In this document: positions 45,440 to 57,066 of the stretch, piece after piece
Layout of the letters: the number at the start of each line of letters is the position of its first letter
Numbering within the stretch: the first letter of the stretch is position 1
Assembly (NCBI RefSeq): GCF_000020125.1
Contig: NC_010681.1
Location: 1,798,001-1,862,000, forward strand
DNA: 64,000 bases
From: Paraburkholderia phytofirmans PsJN
GTDB lineage: Bacteria > Pseudomonadota > Gammaproteobacteria > Burkholderiales > Burkholderiaceae
Direction: 5' to 3'
Made by a program: the position numbers and the translations under genes
Notes under the pieces: generated by a model
Database searches by the model: none
Told to the model about the DNA's origin: nothing
What the model saw: the letters and a program-made list of their open reading frames with translations, nothing else

Positions 45440-46375
45440 ATGACCGCACCTCAACGCCCCCGCGTGCCGCGTCGCGCGCTCGACGGCGTGCTGCTGCTCG
45501 ACAAGCCGCTCGGCCTGTCGAGCAACGACGCGCTGATTCGAGCGAAGCGTCTCTATCTGGCGAAAAAGGCGGGCCACACCGGCACGCTCGATCCCTTGGC
45601 CACAGGCTTGCTGCCGCTCTGTTTCGGCGAAGCCACCAAGTTTTCGCAGGACCTGCTCGAAGCCAATAAGACGTATGAGGCCACCATGCGTCTCGGTGTC
45701 CGCACGACCACCGGCGACGCCGAAGGCGAAGCGATCGACACGCGCGAAGTAACCTGTGACGAGGCCGCGATTCTGGCGGTTCTGCCGACGTTCCTCGGCG
45801 AAATCACGCAGGTTCCGCCGATGTATTCGGCGCTCAAACGTGACGGCAAGCCGCTGTACGAATACGCGCGCGCGGGCCAGACGGTGGAGCGGGAAGGGCG
45901 ACAGGTGACGATCCTCGCGCTCGAAATGCTCGCCTGCGCGCTGCCGGACGTAACCTTTCGCGTGACGTGCAGCAAGGGCACGTATGTGCGCACGCTGGCC
46001 GAGGATATCGGCGAAGCGTTGGGCTGCGGCGCGCATCTGGTGGCGCTGCGGCGCACCGGTGTCGGCGCACTGACGCTGGACAATTCGGTGACGCTCGACG
46101 CGTTGTCCGACGCTGCCGAAAGCGAACGCGATGCATGGCTGCAACCGGTGGATGCGTTGCTGTCGACATTCCCGCTCGTGCGCTTGAATGAAGACGCCAC
46201 GCGCCGCTTCCTGCACGGCCAGCGGTTGAAACTGTCCGAATTGACCATCACGGGCGATGCAGTGAATGCACCGCGCGTCCGGGTGTACGCGGAGCAAGGG
46301 CGTCTGCTTGGCGTCGCCAAACAAGGCGAGGGCGTGCTGGCGCCCGAGCGGCTGGTCGTCACGACGGAGAGCTGA
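45440..46375 (+). CDS. truB: tRNA pseudouridine(55) synthase TruB
   Basis: 311 aa from the ATG at 45440. The motif GHTGTLDPLATGLLPL contains the catalytic Asp51. KTYEATMRLGVRTTTGDAEG and CSKGTYVRTLAEDIG are also characteristic. It makes pseudouridine 55 in the T-loop of tRNAs. A terminator at 46431 closes the operon. Confidence 0.97.
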   Translation: MTAPQRPRVPRRALDGVLLLDKPLGLSSNDALIRAKRLYLAKKAGHTGTLDPLATGLLPLCFGEATKFSQDLLEANKTYEATMRLGVRTTTGDAEGEAIDTREVTCDEAAILAVLPTFLGEITQVPPMYSALKRDGKPLYEYARAGQTVEREGRQVTILALEMLACALPDVTFRVTCSKGTYVRTLAEDIGEALGCGAHLVALRRTGVGALTLDNSVTLDALSDAAESERDAWLQPVDALLSTFPLVRLNEDATRRFLHGQRLKLSELTITGDAVNAPRVRVYAEQGRLLGVAKQGEGVLAPERLVVTTES

Positions 46376-46430
46376 ACGCCCTGTACGCCCTATAGGTGGC
46401 GCAACGCGCGACAAACGCGCTGCAAAGAAA

Positions 46431-46467
46431 AAGGCGGGACCGCTCAAGAAGCGGTCCCGCCTTTTTT
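46431..46467. terminator. Bidirectional terminator between truB and emrB
   Basis: A 14-bp perfect stem (AAGGCGGGACCGCT) with a five-base loop, T6 on the plus side and A5 on the other. It serves both convergent operons. Confidence 0.92.
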
Positions 46468-46504
46468 ATATCCTATCTGCTAGATAGGGACTTGAGCCGG
46501 AAAC

Positions 46505-48067
46505 TCAGTGCGCCGCTGCAGCCGCCGCACCCGCGTCGCCGCCGGCACGTTCTGGCTTCGTGATCCAGATCAACGCGATCAACGCGATAAAGATGCCGGC
46601 GGACACGAAGAACAGGTCGTTCACTCCGAGTTGCGCGGCCTGCTGCGTCGCCATCGTGTTGAACAGGCCGTATGCCTGTGGTTGACTGAAGCCCGCCGCG
46701 CCCATCTGCCGGATCGACTGGTCGAACACCGGGTTGTACGCGCTAGCCTGTTCGGCCAGTTGCGCGTGATGCATGATCGTGCGGTGGTCCCACGCCGTCT
46801 GGAAAATCGATGTGCCGATGCCGCCGCACATGATCCGCACGAAATTCGACAGGCCCGACGCCGCCGGAATCCGGTTGCCCGGCAGTCCCGACAGAGTAAT
46901 TGACACCAGCGGGATGAAAAACCCCGCCATGCCGATCCCTTGAATCAAGGTAGGCACCAGCAGCGAAAACGTATCGACGCCGGTCGTATAACGCGAGCGC
47001 ATCCAGAAACATAGCGCGAACACGAGAAACGACAGCGTAGCGATATAGCGCGGATCGGTGCGTGGCAAAACCTTGCCGGTGATCGGCGACAGCAGCACGG
47101 CGAACAGGCCGACCGGCGCCATCACCAGACCGGCTTCGGTCGCGGTGTAGCCGATATCGGTTTGCAGCCACAACGGCAGCAACACCAGATTGCCGAAGTA
47201 GAGTCCATAACCGATCGACAGCGCGACGGTGCCGCCCGTGAAATTGCGCCGGCTGAATAGCGATAGGTCCACCACCGGGTGCTCGGCCGTCAATTCCCAC
47301 ACGATGAAGAACGCGAGCGCGATCACCGCGACCAGCGCCAGTACGACGACGGTCGTCGACGAAAACCAGTCGAGATCCTTGCCTTTGTCGAGCATGACTT
47401 GCAGCGAGCCGACCCAGACGATCAGCAGGCCGAGACCGACACCGTCGATCGGCGCTTTTCTGATGACCGAATCGCGATTGCGGAAGATCATCCACGTCGC
47501 CGCGGCGGCAATCGCGCCGACCGGAATGTTGACGTAGAAAATCCACGGCCACGAGATGTTGTCCGAGATCCAGCCGCCGAGAATCGGGCCGGCCACCGGC
47601 GCGATCAGCGTGGTCATCGCCCACATGGATAACGCCATGGGCGCCTTGGCGCGTGGATAGCTCGCCAGCAGGAGCGTTTGCGACAGCGGAATCATCGGAC
47701 CGGCCACTGCGCCTTGCAATACGCGCGAAGCGAGCAGAAAGGGCAGGGTCGGCGCGAGGCCGCACATCCACGACGAGATCACGAACAGGATGATCGACGC
47801 CATGAAGAGCCGCACCTGGCCGATGCGTTCGGTCAGCCAGCCGGTGAGCGGCACGGAGATCGCGTTCGCAACCGCGAACGAAGTGATGACCCACGTGCCC
47901 TGGTCGGACGACACGCCGAGGTCGCCCGAAATCGAGGGAATCGACACGTTGGCGATCGACGTGTCGAGCACGTTCATGAACACGGCGAGCGACACCGCGA
48001 TGGTGCCGATCACCAGTTGCGCGCCCTCGAGCGGCGGATGAGGGACTTGCGCCTGAGCCTGAGCCAT
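46505..48067 (-). CDS. emrB: DHA2-family multidrug efflux permease (EmrB/QacA type)
   Basis: 520 aa with 14 predicted membrane helices. The family signature MNVLDTSIANVSIPSISGDLG lies in the first helix, and GWLTERIGQVRLF in the loop between helices 2 and 3. It is a proton-driven exporter that works with the EmrA fusion protein and an outer membrane channel. It is the last gene of the marR-nodT-emrA-emrB unit, 31 bp after emrA. Confidence 0.94.
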   Translation of the reverse strand: MAQAQAQVPHPPLEGAQLVIGTIAVSLAVFMNVLDTSIANVSIPSISGDLGVSSDQGTWVITSFAVANAISVPLTGWLTERIGQVRLFMASIILFVISSWMCGLAPTLPFLLASRVLQGAVAGPMIPLSQTLLLASYPRAKAPMALSMWAMTTLIAPVAGPILGGWISDNISWPWIFYVNIPVGAIAAAATWMIFRNRDSVIRKAPIDGVGLGLLIVWVGSLQVMLDKGKDLDWFSSTTVVVLALVAVIALAFFIVWELTAEHPVVDLSLFSRRNFTGGTVALSIGYGLYFGNLVLLPLWLQTDIGYTATEAGLVMAPVGLFAVLLSPITGKVLPRTDPRYIATLSFLVFALCFWMRSRYTTGVDTFSLLVPTLIQGIGMAGFFIPLVSITLSGLPGNRIPAASGLSNFVRIMCGGIGTSIFQTAWDHRTIMHHAQLAEQASAYNPVFDQSIRQMGAAGFSQPQAYGLFNTMATQQAAQLGVNDLFFVSAGIFIALIALIWITKPERAGGDAGAAAAAAH

Positions 48068-48098
48068 TAAAGAAGCCTTGTCTGAATCGTCGCGTGCC

Positions 48099-49373
48099 TT
48101 ACATCACCTTCGCTGCGACAGGCTTCGCGCCGTCCGCCTGAGACGACTTTTGCGAGCCGCCGTTCGGACCGGCGTTTTGCGAAATGATGCGGGCGATTTC
48201 CGCGTCGGCTTCGTCACCGTACTTCTCGAACACGGCGGTCTGGTAGACCGTATTCGGCGCCTGGCCGAGCTGGCCGCCGTTGTCGTCCTTGATGCTGACG
48301 TCGGCTTGCATGGACAGGCCGATACGCAGCGGATGCTGTTCCAGTTCCTTCGGATCGAGCGCGATCCGCACCGGCAGACGCTGCACCACCTTGATCCAGT
48401 TGCCGGTCGCGTTCTGCGCGGGCAGCAGCGAGAACGCCGAACCCGTGCCCGCCGAGAAGCCGACCACCTTGCCGTGGTACACGACCGACGAACCGTACAC
48501 GTCGGCCGTCAGTTCGACCGGCTGGCCGATGCGCATGTGCTTGAGTTGTACTTCCTTGAAGTTCGCGTCGACCCACACGCCGCCGAGCGGCACGATCGCC
48601 ATCAGCGGGGTGCCCGGCGAGACGCGCTGGCCGACCTGCACCGAGCGCTTCGCCACGTAGCCGGTGACCGGCGCCGGCAGGTTGTTACGCGCGTTGTTCA
48701 GGTACGCGTCGCGGACCTTCGCGGCGGCGGCCTGCACGTTCGGGTGATTCGCGATCGTGGTGTTGGCGGTCAGCGCGCGGTTCGAGTTCAATTGCTGCTG
48801 GGCGGCGTCGACGGCGGCTTGCGCGCTCTTCACGGCGTCGCGGGCGTGCGAGATTTCTTCTTGCGACACCGCGCCGGTTTGCGCGACCGTCAGGCGGCGC
48901 TTCAGGTCGTCCTGGGCGCGCGATAGATCGGCTTGGCGCTGGGCCACTTGCGCCTGATATTGATTGTCGTCGGCGAACAGGCCGCGCACCTGACGCACCG
49001 TCTGCGCGAGGTTCGCTTCGGCCTGTTCCAGCGCGACGCGGGCGTCGGCAGGATCGAGCACGACGAGCGGGTCGCCCACCTTCACCGTTTGCGTGTCGTC
49101 CGCGTTCACGGCGACGACCGTGCCGGTAACCTGCGGCGTGATCTGCACGACATTGCCGTTCACGTACGCGTCGTCGGTGTCTTCATGGAAGCGCGCGACG
49201 AGGAAGTAGTACAGGCCATAAGCGATCGCGGCGATCAGGATCACGATGACGAGCAGCGTCATCATGCGCTTGCGTTTGCCGTTGTTCGCCGGTGGCTGCG
49301 CCGGCGGTTGCGTCGGCTGCGGGGCCGATTGAGTCGGCTGTGTAGTTGCCGCGGGCTGTTGGGTGGTGCTCAT
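48099..49373 (-). CDS. emrA: HlyD/EmrA-type membrane fusion protein
   Basis: 424 aa. A Gln/Pro/Thr-rich N-terminal cytoplasmic stretch, then one membrane helix (MTLLVIVILIAAIAYGLYYFLV, about residues 37-58). The periplasmic part has the lipoyl-like half motifs (GNVVQITPQVTGTVVAVNAD, PAPVTGYVAKRSVQVGQRV) around a long alpha hairpin, then a beta-barrel. It links the EmrB permease to the outer membrane channel. Confidence 0.94.
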   Translation of the reverse strand: MSTTQQPAATTQPTQSAPQPTQPPAQPPANNGKRKRMMTLLVIVILIAAIAYGLYYFLVARFHEDTDDAYVNGNVVQITPQVTGTVVAVNADDTQTVKVGDPLVVLDPADARVALEQAEANLAQTVRQVRGLFADDNQYQAQVAQRQADLSRAQDDLKRRLTVAQTGAVSQEEISHARDAVKSAQAAVDAAQQQLNSNRALTANTTIANHPNVQAAAAKVRDAYLNNARNNLPAPVTGYVAKRSVQVGQRVSPGTPLMAIVPLGGVWVDANFKEVQLKHMRIGQPVELTADVYGSSVVYHGKVVGFSAGTGSAFSLLPAQNATGNWIKVVQRLPVRIALDPKELEQHPLRIGLSMQADVSIKDDNGGQLGQAPNTVYQTAVFEKYGDEADAEIARIISQNAGPNGGSQKSSQADGAKPVAAKVM

Positions 49374-49454
49374 TGATGTGCTCCGGGTTCTTTCAGACGT
49401 CGTCGTTTATTCGGATGTTCGTGCGTGTGTTCGATCTGGCCGGGGTTCGCGCGC

Positions 49455-50963
49455 TCAGTTGGCCGCGGCGGTCGCGGCGGTGGCCGATGCCGGAGCATCG
49501 GTCGGCACCACGAGGCCGGTCTGTGTCGCGTCGAAACCGCCGCCGAGCGCCTTGATGAGGCCGATCTGCATGTCGCGGCGGCGCATCTTCAAGCCGGTCA
49601 CCGTCTGGTCGGCGGCAAGGCGGTTCTGGTCGGCGGTCAGCACCTGCAACTGCGGCGACAAACCGGCTTTGTAGCGAATCACTGCCAACTGATATGCCTT
49701 GGTCGATGCGTCGAGCGCGCGTTGTGCGTCGCCTTGCTGCTGGTCGATCGAACGAATTGACGACACTTGCGTCGCGACGTCCGAGAGGGCGCTGATCAGC
49801 GTCTGGTTGTAGTTCGCCACATCCAGATCGAAGTCGGCGTAGCGGCCTTTCAGCTGCGAGCGCAGCGCGCCGGCGTCGAAGATCGGCAGGTGAATGGCCG
49901 GACCGAATTGCATCTGACGGCTGCCGGCCTTCAGGAAACGGCCCCAGCCGAACGCGTCGAAACCGAAGCCGGCCGCGAGGTTCACGTCGGGGAAAAACTC
50001 CGCTTTGGCTTCCTTCACGTCGTGCATCGCGGCTTCGACTTGCCAACGCGCGGCGACGATATCCGCGCGGCGCGCGACGAGGTCGGCCGGCAGGTTGTTC
50101 GGCAGCGCCACGACGTTGCCGTTGGTTAGCGCGGGCTGCGCGATTTGCAAGCCGCGATCCGGACCCTTGCCGAGCAGCGCGCCCAATTGATAGCGCACGA
50201 CGGTGATCTGGCCGTCGAGGTCGGTCAAATTGGACTGGCTGGTCGCGATGTTGCCGTTCGCGGTTTGCCGCTCGACATTGGTGTCGAGGCCGGCGGTCAC
50301 GCGCCCGTTGGTGATGCGGCCGATATCCTGGCGGTTGGCGATTTCACGCGCGGCGATGTCGCGGAATGCGTACAGCTGGGCGAGCTGGTTATATGTGCTG
50401 GCCACCGACGCCGCGAGCGTCACGCGCGCCTGCTGCATGTCGGCCTCGGCCGCTTTTTCCTGCGACACGGCCTGACCCAGGCGCTCGCGATTCTTGCCCC
50501 ACAGATCCAGATCCCACGACGCGCTGGCGAGCACGTTGTTCTCGCTATACCAGGTGCCGCCGTACGGAGGCGGGTAGAGCGCGTTCCCCGAGAAGAGTTC
50601 GCGGGTCCACGAATAGCTGCCGTTGACCTTCGGGTACAGCGCCGAGCGCGAGCTCTCGATATACGACGAAGCCTTGGCGAGACGCGCCTGCGCCTGCGCG
50701 ATCGACGGGCTGCCTTCCAGCGCTTCGGCGATCAGCTTGGGCAGTTGCGGGTCGCCGAACTGGTTGGCCCAGTCGAGCGACGGCCACTGGCCGCCCTGAC
50801 CCGCGAGGCTCTGGGTGGACTCATACTCAGCGGGCGACGAGATCTGCTTGTCGCTTTTCATACCGAAGTAGTTCGCGCACCCCGTAAGGGCGAGCGCCGT
50901 CACCGCGGCGGCGACAGCGGCCCGGCTCGAAAACGCGGGCGCGGACAGGGAAAGGGATTTCAT
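49455..50963 (-). CDS. NodT-family outer membrane efflux lipoprotein
   Basis: 502 aa from the ATG at 50963. A signal peptide ends in the lipobox ALTGC (Cys29). Two outer membrane efflux repeats follow, with conserved stretches such as ASWDLDLWGKNRERL and LLGKGPDRGL, and ADLVARRADIVAARWQVEAA. It is the TolC-like trimeric exit duct of the pump formed with EmrA and EmrB. The C terminus is Ala/Thr-rich. Confidence 0.93.
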   Translation of the reverse strand: MKSLSLSAPAFSSRAAVAAAVTALALTGCANYFGMKSDKQISSPAEYESTQSLAGQGGQWPSLDWANQFGDPQLPKLIAEALEGSPSIAQAQARLAKASSYIESSRSALYPKVNGSYSWTRELFSGNALYPPPYGGTWYSENNVLASASWDLDLWGKNRERLGQAVSQEKAAEADMQQARVTLAASVASTYNQLAQLYAFRDIAAREIANRQDIGRITNGRVTAGLDTNVERQTANGNIATSQSNLTDLDGQITVVRYQLGALLGKGPDRGLQIAQPALTNGNVVALPNNLPADLVARRADIVAARWQVEAAMHDVKEAKAEFFPDVNLAAGFGFDAFGWGRFLKAGSRQMQFGPAIHLPIFDAGALRSQLKGRYADFDLDVANYNQTLISALSDVATQVSSIRSIDQQQGDAQRALDASTKAYQLAVIRYKAGLSPQLQVLTADQNRLAADQTVTGLKMRRRDMQIGLIKALGGGFDATQTGLVVPTDAPASATAATAAAN

Positions 50964-51000
50964 CGCTCGACTCTTTGAGTGGAATGTAATGATGGACACT

Positions 51001-51039
51001 GCAAGCAATTTCTTACGATTTGCTGTCAAAATTGCTTGC
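51001..51039. repeat. Inverted repeat over the 3' end of the marR gene
   Basis: Arms GCAAGCAATTT (51001-51011) and AAATTGCTTGC (51029-51039) are perfect 11-bp complements separated by 17 bases. The element covers the last codons and stop of the MarR gene and lies 38 bp before the nodT start. Confidence 0.7.
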
Positions 51040-51528
51040 TGCATCACGGGTTAGTCCCGTTTGTTCGCCGGAATTGATAAGCACCCGACGCAGCATGCTC
51101 TTCAGAAAACCCACTTCTTCCTGGGTGAAGCCGCCTAAAAGGCTATCCAGCACGCCGTTGAAAATAGCCGGCATTTTGGCGGCGATGGCATGACCTTCCG
51201 GCGTGAGCGCGAGGCGCACGACCCGCCGGTCTTCGCTGCTGCGCACCCGGGTCAGCAGGCCGCGTTTCTCCAACCGGTCGATCAGACGCGTGACGGCGCT
51301 TGCGTCGATACCGTATTCGCGGGCCAGTTCGGCCGCCAGCAGGCATTTGCCGCTCGCCACCATGAACAGGATGCTGCCCTGCTGGCTGGTAATGCCGAGT
51401 TCGGCCATGCTGCGCTGGGTGACCAGGTTGGACAGCGTCGATTTCACTCGCGAGATCAGATAGCCGACGCTCTCGCCTAGCTGATATTCGCTGAGGTCCG
51501 GCGTGGGTGTAGCGGACGGCTCCGTCAT
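51013..51528 (-). CDS. MarR-family regulator of the efflux operon
   Basis: 171 aa. The winged-helix domain contains LGITSQQGSILFMVASGKCL, then AAELAREYGIDASAVTRLID (recognition helix) and RLEKRGLLTRVRSSEDRRVV (wing). It is the first gene of the unit, with the NodT gene 49 bp downstream. Such proteins usually repress the pump and release DNA when they bind phenolic or other lipophilic compounds. Confidence 0.93.
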   Translation of the reverse strand: MTEPSATPTPDLSEYQLGESVGYLISRVKSTLSNLVTQRSMAELGITSQQGSILFMVASGKCLLAAELAREYGIDASAVTRLIDRLEKRGLLTRVRSSEDRRVVRLALTPEGHAIAAKMPAIFNGVLDSLLGGFTQEEVGFLKSMLRRVLINSGEQTGLTRDAASNFDSKS

Positions 51529-51547
51529 GATTCTCGTGCGAATGCAA

Positions 51548-51593
51548 TGGTTGACTAGGCAGGATTATAGGGGCCGGTTGGTTGACGCGGCAA
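51548..51593 (-). promoter_or_regulatory. Promoter of the marR-efflux operon with paired direct repeats
   Basis: On the minus strand: TTGCCG, an 18-bp spacer, TATAAT. The octamer GTCAACCA (plus-strand TGGTTGAC) occurs at 51548-51555 and 51579-51586, 31 bp apart, on either side of the -10. They may be operator half-sites for the MarR protein. Confidence 0.5.
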
Positions 51594-51754
51594 GTGTTAT
51601 TACAGCTTAGGCAAGGAACTTTCCCCGCTCAAGTCATAATCCGCGTGATATTGCGAAGGATTTCGCCCACCCGCTTACGTTTCATTTCTGCCATGGCGCT
51701 GCGCCGCTGACTGCGGCGTATCAGGGAATACCAGATAGCTTCATTTGCACGTGC

Positions 51755-51760
51755 TACAAT
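51755..51760 (+). promoter_or_regulatory. -10 element of the typA promoter
   Basis: TACAAT, with no clear -35. Transcription would start near 51767 and give a leader of about 80 nt. Confidence 0.35.
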
Positions 51761-51847
51761 ATTGGGTTCCCAAAAGTGCGCTTTGGGCTTTGTTGGTTTC
51801 GTTCACACAATGCTGCTGCTGGCGCACTCAACTGTCTCCAGGTTCCT

Positions 51848-53674
<1,827 letters not shown>

Positions 53675-54060
53675 GTAAGCGAGCGGGCATTATCGGCTGC
53701 GGCCGGTACGATGCTTTAGCAGCGCAGTCAGTCGAAAGCCACCTCCGGGTGGCTTTCGCCGTTTCCGGGCTTCGGTAGCTGGATAGCCGCCCCGGGCGCC
53801 ACGCCGTCCTCTTGTTTCCATTTCATGCAGAAGACCGTTGCGAACCGTGAGAATCGCCCGGAAGCCCGTCGAGACGGGCTTGAGCGGCAATCCATCTGCT
53901 ATCTGCACTATCCGTTCTGTGATATGCTCCCCGGGTGCAAAGTTTTAGGTCCTTCCAAGCAAGACTTGATTCGCGCAATCCGCTAAACGGTCAGGCCGTG
54001 TCGCGGAAGGTTCTGTAACCCGCTATTTCTCGAGAAACTCGAAGAAAGGTGAGCGTAAAA
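53675..54060. other. Region between typA and odhA
   Basis: Contains the typA hairpin at 53734 and the odhA leader. The palindrome TTTCTCGAGAAA lies at about 54026-54037, shortly before the odhA ribosome binding site. I see no gene. Confidence 0.4.
53734..53757 (+). terminator. Hairpin downstream of typA
   Basis: Perfect 10-bp stem (GAAAGCCACC and GGTGGCTTTC) with a TCCG loop. The T-stretch lies mainly within the stem, so termination strength is uncertain. Confidence 0.6.
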
Positions 54061-56922
54061 ATGATGAAGCAATTCCAGTCGAACTCTTATCTGTTCGGCG
54101 GCAATGCTCCGTACGTAGAAGAAATGTACGAAGCGTATCTCGATAATCCGGCGTCAGTGCCCGAGAACTGGCGCAGCTATTTCGACGCGTTGCAGAACGT
54201 CCCTGCATCGGATGGCAGCAATGCCAACGACGTGGCCCATGGCCCGATCGTCGAATCGTTTGCACAACGGGCCAAGGCTAATGCCTTTATCCCGCGCACG
54301 GCAGCCGGCGGCGAAGATCTCGCTACCGCTCGCAAGCAAGTCTACGTGCAGTCCCTCATCGGCGCATATCGCTTCCTCGGCTCGCAATGGGCCAATCTCG
54401 ATCCCCTGAAGCGCCGCGAACGTCCCGCTATTCCCGAACTCGAACCCGCGTTCTACGACTTCACCGAAGCCGACATGGACCAGGAGTTCAGCGCCACGAA
54501 TCTGTATTTCGGATTCGAGAAAGCGTCGCTGCGCGAGATCGTCAAGGCATTGCGCGACACGTACTGCGGCACGATCGGCGCCGAGTACATGTACATCAGC
54601 GATCCGGAACAGAAGCGCTGGTGGAAAGAGAAGCTCGAATCGATTCGCTCCACGCCGAACTTCTCGAACGAAAAGAAAAAGCACATCCTGAATCGCCTGA
54701 CGGCCGCTGAAGGCCTCGAGCGCTTCCTGCACACCAAGTACGTCGGCCAGAAACGCTTCTCGCTCGAAGGCGGCGAAAGCTTCATCGCGTCGATGGACGA
54801 AGTCGTGCGTCACGGCGGCGCCAACGGCGTTCAGGAAATCGTCATCGGCATGGCTCACCGTGGCCGTCTGAACGTGCTGGTCAATACGCTCGGCAAGATG
54901 CCGGCTGACCTGTTCGCCGAATTCGAAGGCAAGCACCACGACGACCTGCCGGCCGGCGACGTGAAGTACCACAAGGGTTTCTCGTCGGACGTCTCGACCG
55001 AAGGCGGCCCGGTTCACCTGTCGCTCGCGTTCAACCCGTCGCACCTCGAAATCGTCAACCCGGTGGTCGAAGGTTCGGCGAAGGCCCGTATGGACCGTCG
55101 CGGCGACGACAGCGGCCTGCAAGTGCTGCCGGTGCAGATCCACGGCGACGCGGCTTTCGCGGGCCAGGGCGTGGTGATGGAAACGCTGAACCTCGCGCAA
55201 ACGCGCGGTTACGGCACGCACGGCACGCTGCACATCGTCATCAACAACCAGATCGGCTTCACGACGTCGGACCCGCGCGACTCGCGCTCCACGTTGTACT
55301 GCTCTGACGTGGTCAAGATGATCGAAGCGCCGGTGCTGCACGTGAACGGCGACGATCCCGAAGCGGTCGTGCTGGCTACGCAGCTGGCCATCGACTTCCG
55401 CATGCAGTTCCATAAGGACGTCGTTGTCGACATCGTCTGCTTCCGCAAGCTGGGCCACAACGAGCAGGACACGCCGGCGGTCACGCAGCCGCTGATGTAC
55501 AAGACGATCGCCAAGCACCCGGGCACGCGCGCGCTGTACGCTGAAAAGCTGGTGCAGCAAGGCGTGATCACCGCGGAAGAAGCCGACGAATTCGTCAAGG
55601 CTTACCGCAAGGCGATGGACGAAGGCCACCACACGGTCGACCCGGTGCTCTCGAACTACAAGAGCAAGTACGCGGTGGACTGGGTGCCGTTCCTGAACCG
55701 CAAGTGGACCGACGCCGCGGACACCGCAGTGCCGCTCGCGGAGCTGAAGCGTCTGGCCGAGCGCGTCACCACGGTGCCGGAAAACTTCAAGGTTCACCCG
55801 CTGGTCGAGCGCGTTCTCAACGACCGTCGCGCGATGGGCCGCGGTGAAGCGAAGCTCGACTGGGGCATGGGCGAACACCTGGCGTTCGCGTCGCTGGTCG
55901 CGTCGGGTTACGCAGTGCGCCTGACCGGTCAGGACTCGGGCCGTGGCACGTTCACGCACCGTCACGCGGTGCTGCACGATCAGAACCGCGAACGCTGGAA
56001 CGACGGCACGTATGTGCCGTTGCAGAACATCGCCGATGGTCAGGCGAAGTTCACGGTGATCGACTCGGTGCTGTCGGAAGAAGCGGTGCTGGGCTTCGAA
56101 TACGGTTACTCGACCGCTGAACCGAATACGTTCGTCGCGTGGGAAGCGCAGTTCGGCGACTTCGTGAACGGCGCGCAAGTCGTGATCGACCAGTTCATCT
56201 CGTCGGGCGAAGTGAAGTGGGGCCGTGTTTCGGGTCTCACGATGCTGCTGCCGCACGGCTACGAAGGTCAGGGTCCCGAGCACTCGTCGGCACGTATCGA
56301 GCGTTTCCTGCAACTGTGCGCGGATCACAACATGCAGGTCGTTCAACCGACCACGCCGGCGCAGATTTTCCACCTGTTGCGCCGTCAGATGATCCGCCTG
56401 TTCCGCAAGCCGCTGATCGTCGCCACGCCGAAGTCGCTGCTGCGTCACAAGGAAGCCGTCTCCGATCTGTCGGAACTGGCCAAGGGCGCGTTCCAACCGA
56501 TCCTCGGCGAAATCGACGAAGCCATCGACGCGAAGAAGGTCAAGCGCGTGATCGCCTGCTCGGGTCGCGTGTACTACGACCTGCTCGCACATCGCCGCGA
56601 ATCGAAGTCGAACGACGTCGCGATCATCCGTATCGAACAGCTCTATCCGTTCGCGCACAAGCAGTTCGAAGCGGAAATGAAGAAGTACGACAACGCGACC
56701 GAAGTGGTCTGGGTGCAGGACGAGCCGCAGAATCAAGGCCCGTGGTTCTACATCGAGCACCACCTGAAGGACGGCATGAAGGAAGGTCAGAAGCTGGCAT
56801 ACAGCGGACGTCCGGCTTCGGCCTCGCCGGCAGTCGGCTACTACGCGAAGCACTACGAGCAGCAGAAGGCGCTGGTCGAAGGCGCTTTCGGCCGCCTCAA
56901 GAGCTCGTCGATCGCTAAATAA
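54061..56922 (+). CDS. odhA: 2-oxoglutarate dehydrogenase E1 component
   Basis: 953 aa. A GTG at 54049 is in frame, but AGGTGAG at 54047-54053 serves better as the ribosome binding site for the ATG at 54061. The N-terminal segment (NSYLFGGNAPYVEEMYEAYL) binds E2. ThDP and substrate residues lie in GMAHRGRLNVLVNTLGK, SLAFNPSHLEIVNPVVEG, and GRGTFTHRHAVLHDQ. E1 decarboxylates 2-oxoglutarate and passes the succinyl group to the lipoyl arm of E2 in the TCA cycle. Also known as sucA. Confidence 0.97.
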   Translation: MMKQFQSNSYLFGGNAPYVEEMYEAYLDNPASVPENWRSYFDALQNVPASDGSNANDVAHGPIVESFAQRAKANAFIPRTAAGGEDLATARKQVYVQSLIGAYRFLGSQWANLDPLKRRERPAIPELEPAFYDFTEADMDQEFSATNLYFGFEKASLREIVKALRDTYCGTIGAEYMYISDPEQKRWWKEKLESIRSTPNFSNEKKKHILNRLTAAEGLERFLHTKYVGQKRFSLEGGESFIASMDEVVRHGGANGVQEIVIGMAHRGRLNVLVNTLGKMPADLFAEFEGKHHDDLPAGDVKYHKGFSSDVSTEGGPVHLSLAFNPSHLEIVNPVVEGSAKARMDRRGDDSGLQVLPVQIHGDAAFAGQGVVMETLNLAQTRGYGTHGTLHIVINNQIGFTTSDPRDSRSTLYCSDVVKMIEAPVLHVNGDDPEAVVLATQLAIDFRMQFHKDVVVDIVCFRKLGHNEQDTPAVTQPLMYKTIAKHPGTRALYAEKLVQQGVITAEEADEFVKAYRKAMDEGHHTVDPVLSNYKSKYAVDWVPFLNRKWTDAADTAVPLAELKRLAERVTTVPENFKVHPLVERVLNDRRAMGRGEAKLDWGMGEHLAFASLVASGYAVRLTGQDSGRGTFTHRHAVLHDQNRERWNDGTYVPLQNIADGQAKFTVIDSVLSEEAVLGFEYGYSTAEPNTFVAWEAQFGDFVNGAQVVIDQFISSGEVKWGRVSGLTMLLPHGYEGQGPEHSSARIERFLQLCADHNMQVVQPTTPAQIFHLLRRQMIRLFRKPLIVATPKSLLRHKEAVSDLSELAKGAFQPILGEIDEAIDAKKVKRVIACSGRVYYDLLAHRRESKSNDVAIIRIEQLYPFAHKQFEAEMKKYDNATEVVWVQDEPQNQGPWFYIEHHLKDGMKEGQKLAYSGRPASASPAVGYYAKHYEQQKALVEGAFGRLKSSSIAK

Positions 56923-56937
56923 TCATTAAAACCGAAC

Positions 56938-56962
56938 CGGGAAAGCGCAACGCACTTTCCCG
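56938..56962 (+). other. Intercistronic hairpin between odhA and odhB
   Basis: Stem CGGGAAAG/CTTTCCCG with a nine-base loop and no U-run. It may adjust mRNA stability between the two genes. Confidence 0.45.
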
Positions 56963-57066
56963 TGCCGCATCCGAACAGATCAGTTGCGGCATTCGAGGTT
57001 CGCAGGCGGTCGTCGGATCCATGGATCGCGCGCCGTCACCCGATACGTATTCAGGATATTCACAAA

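Noticed and set aside
54049..54060. GTG start for odhA at 54049
   Set aside because: The AGGTGAG element covering it is better placed as ribosome binding site for the ATG at 54061.
54154..56853. 899-codon minus-strand open frame
   Set aside because: Antisense shadow of odhA.
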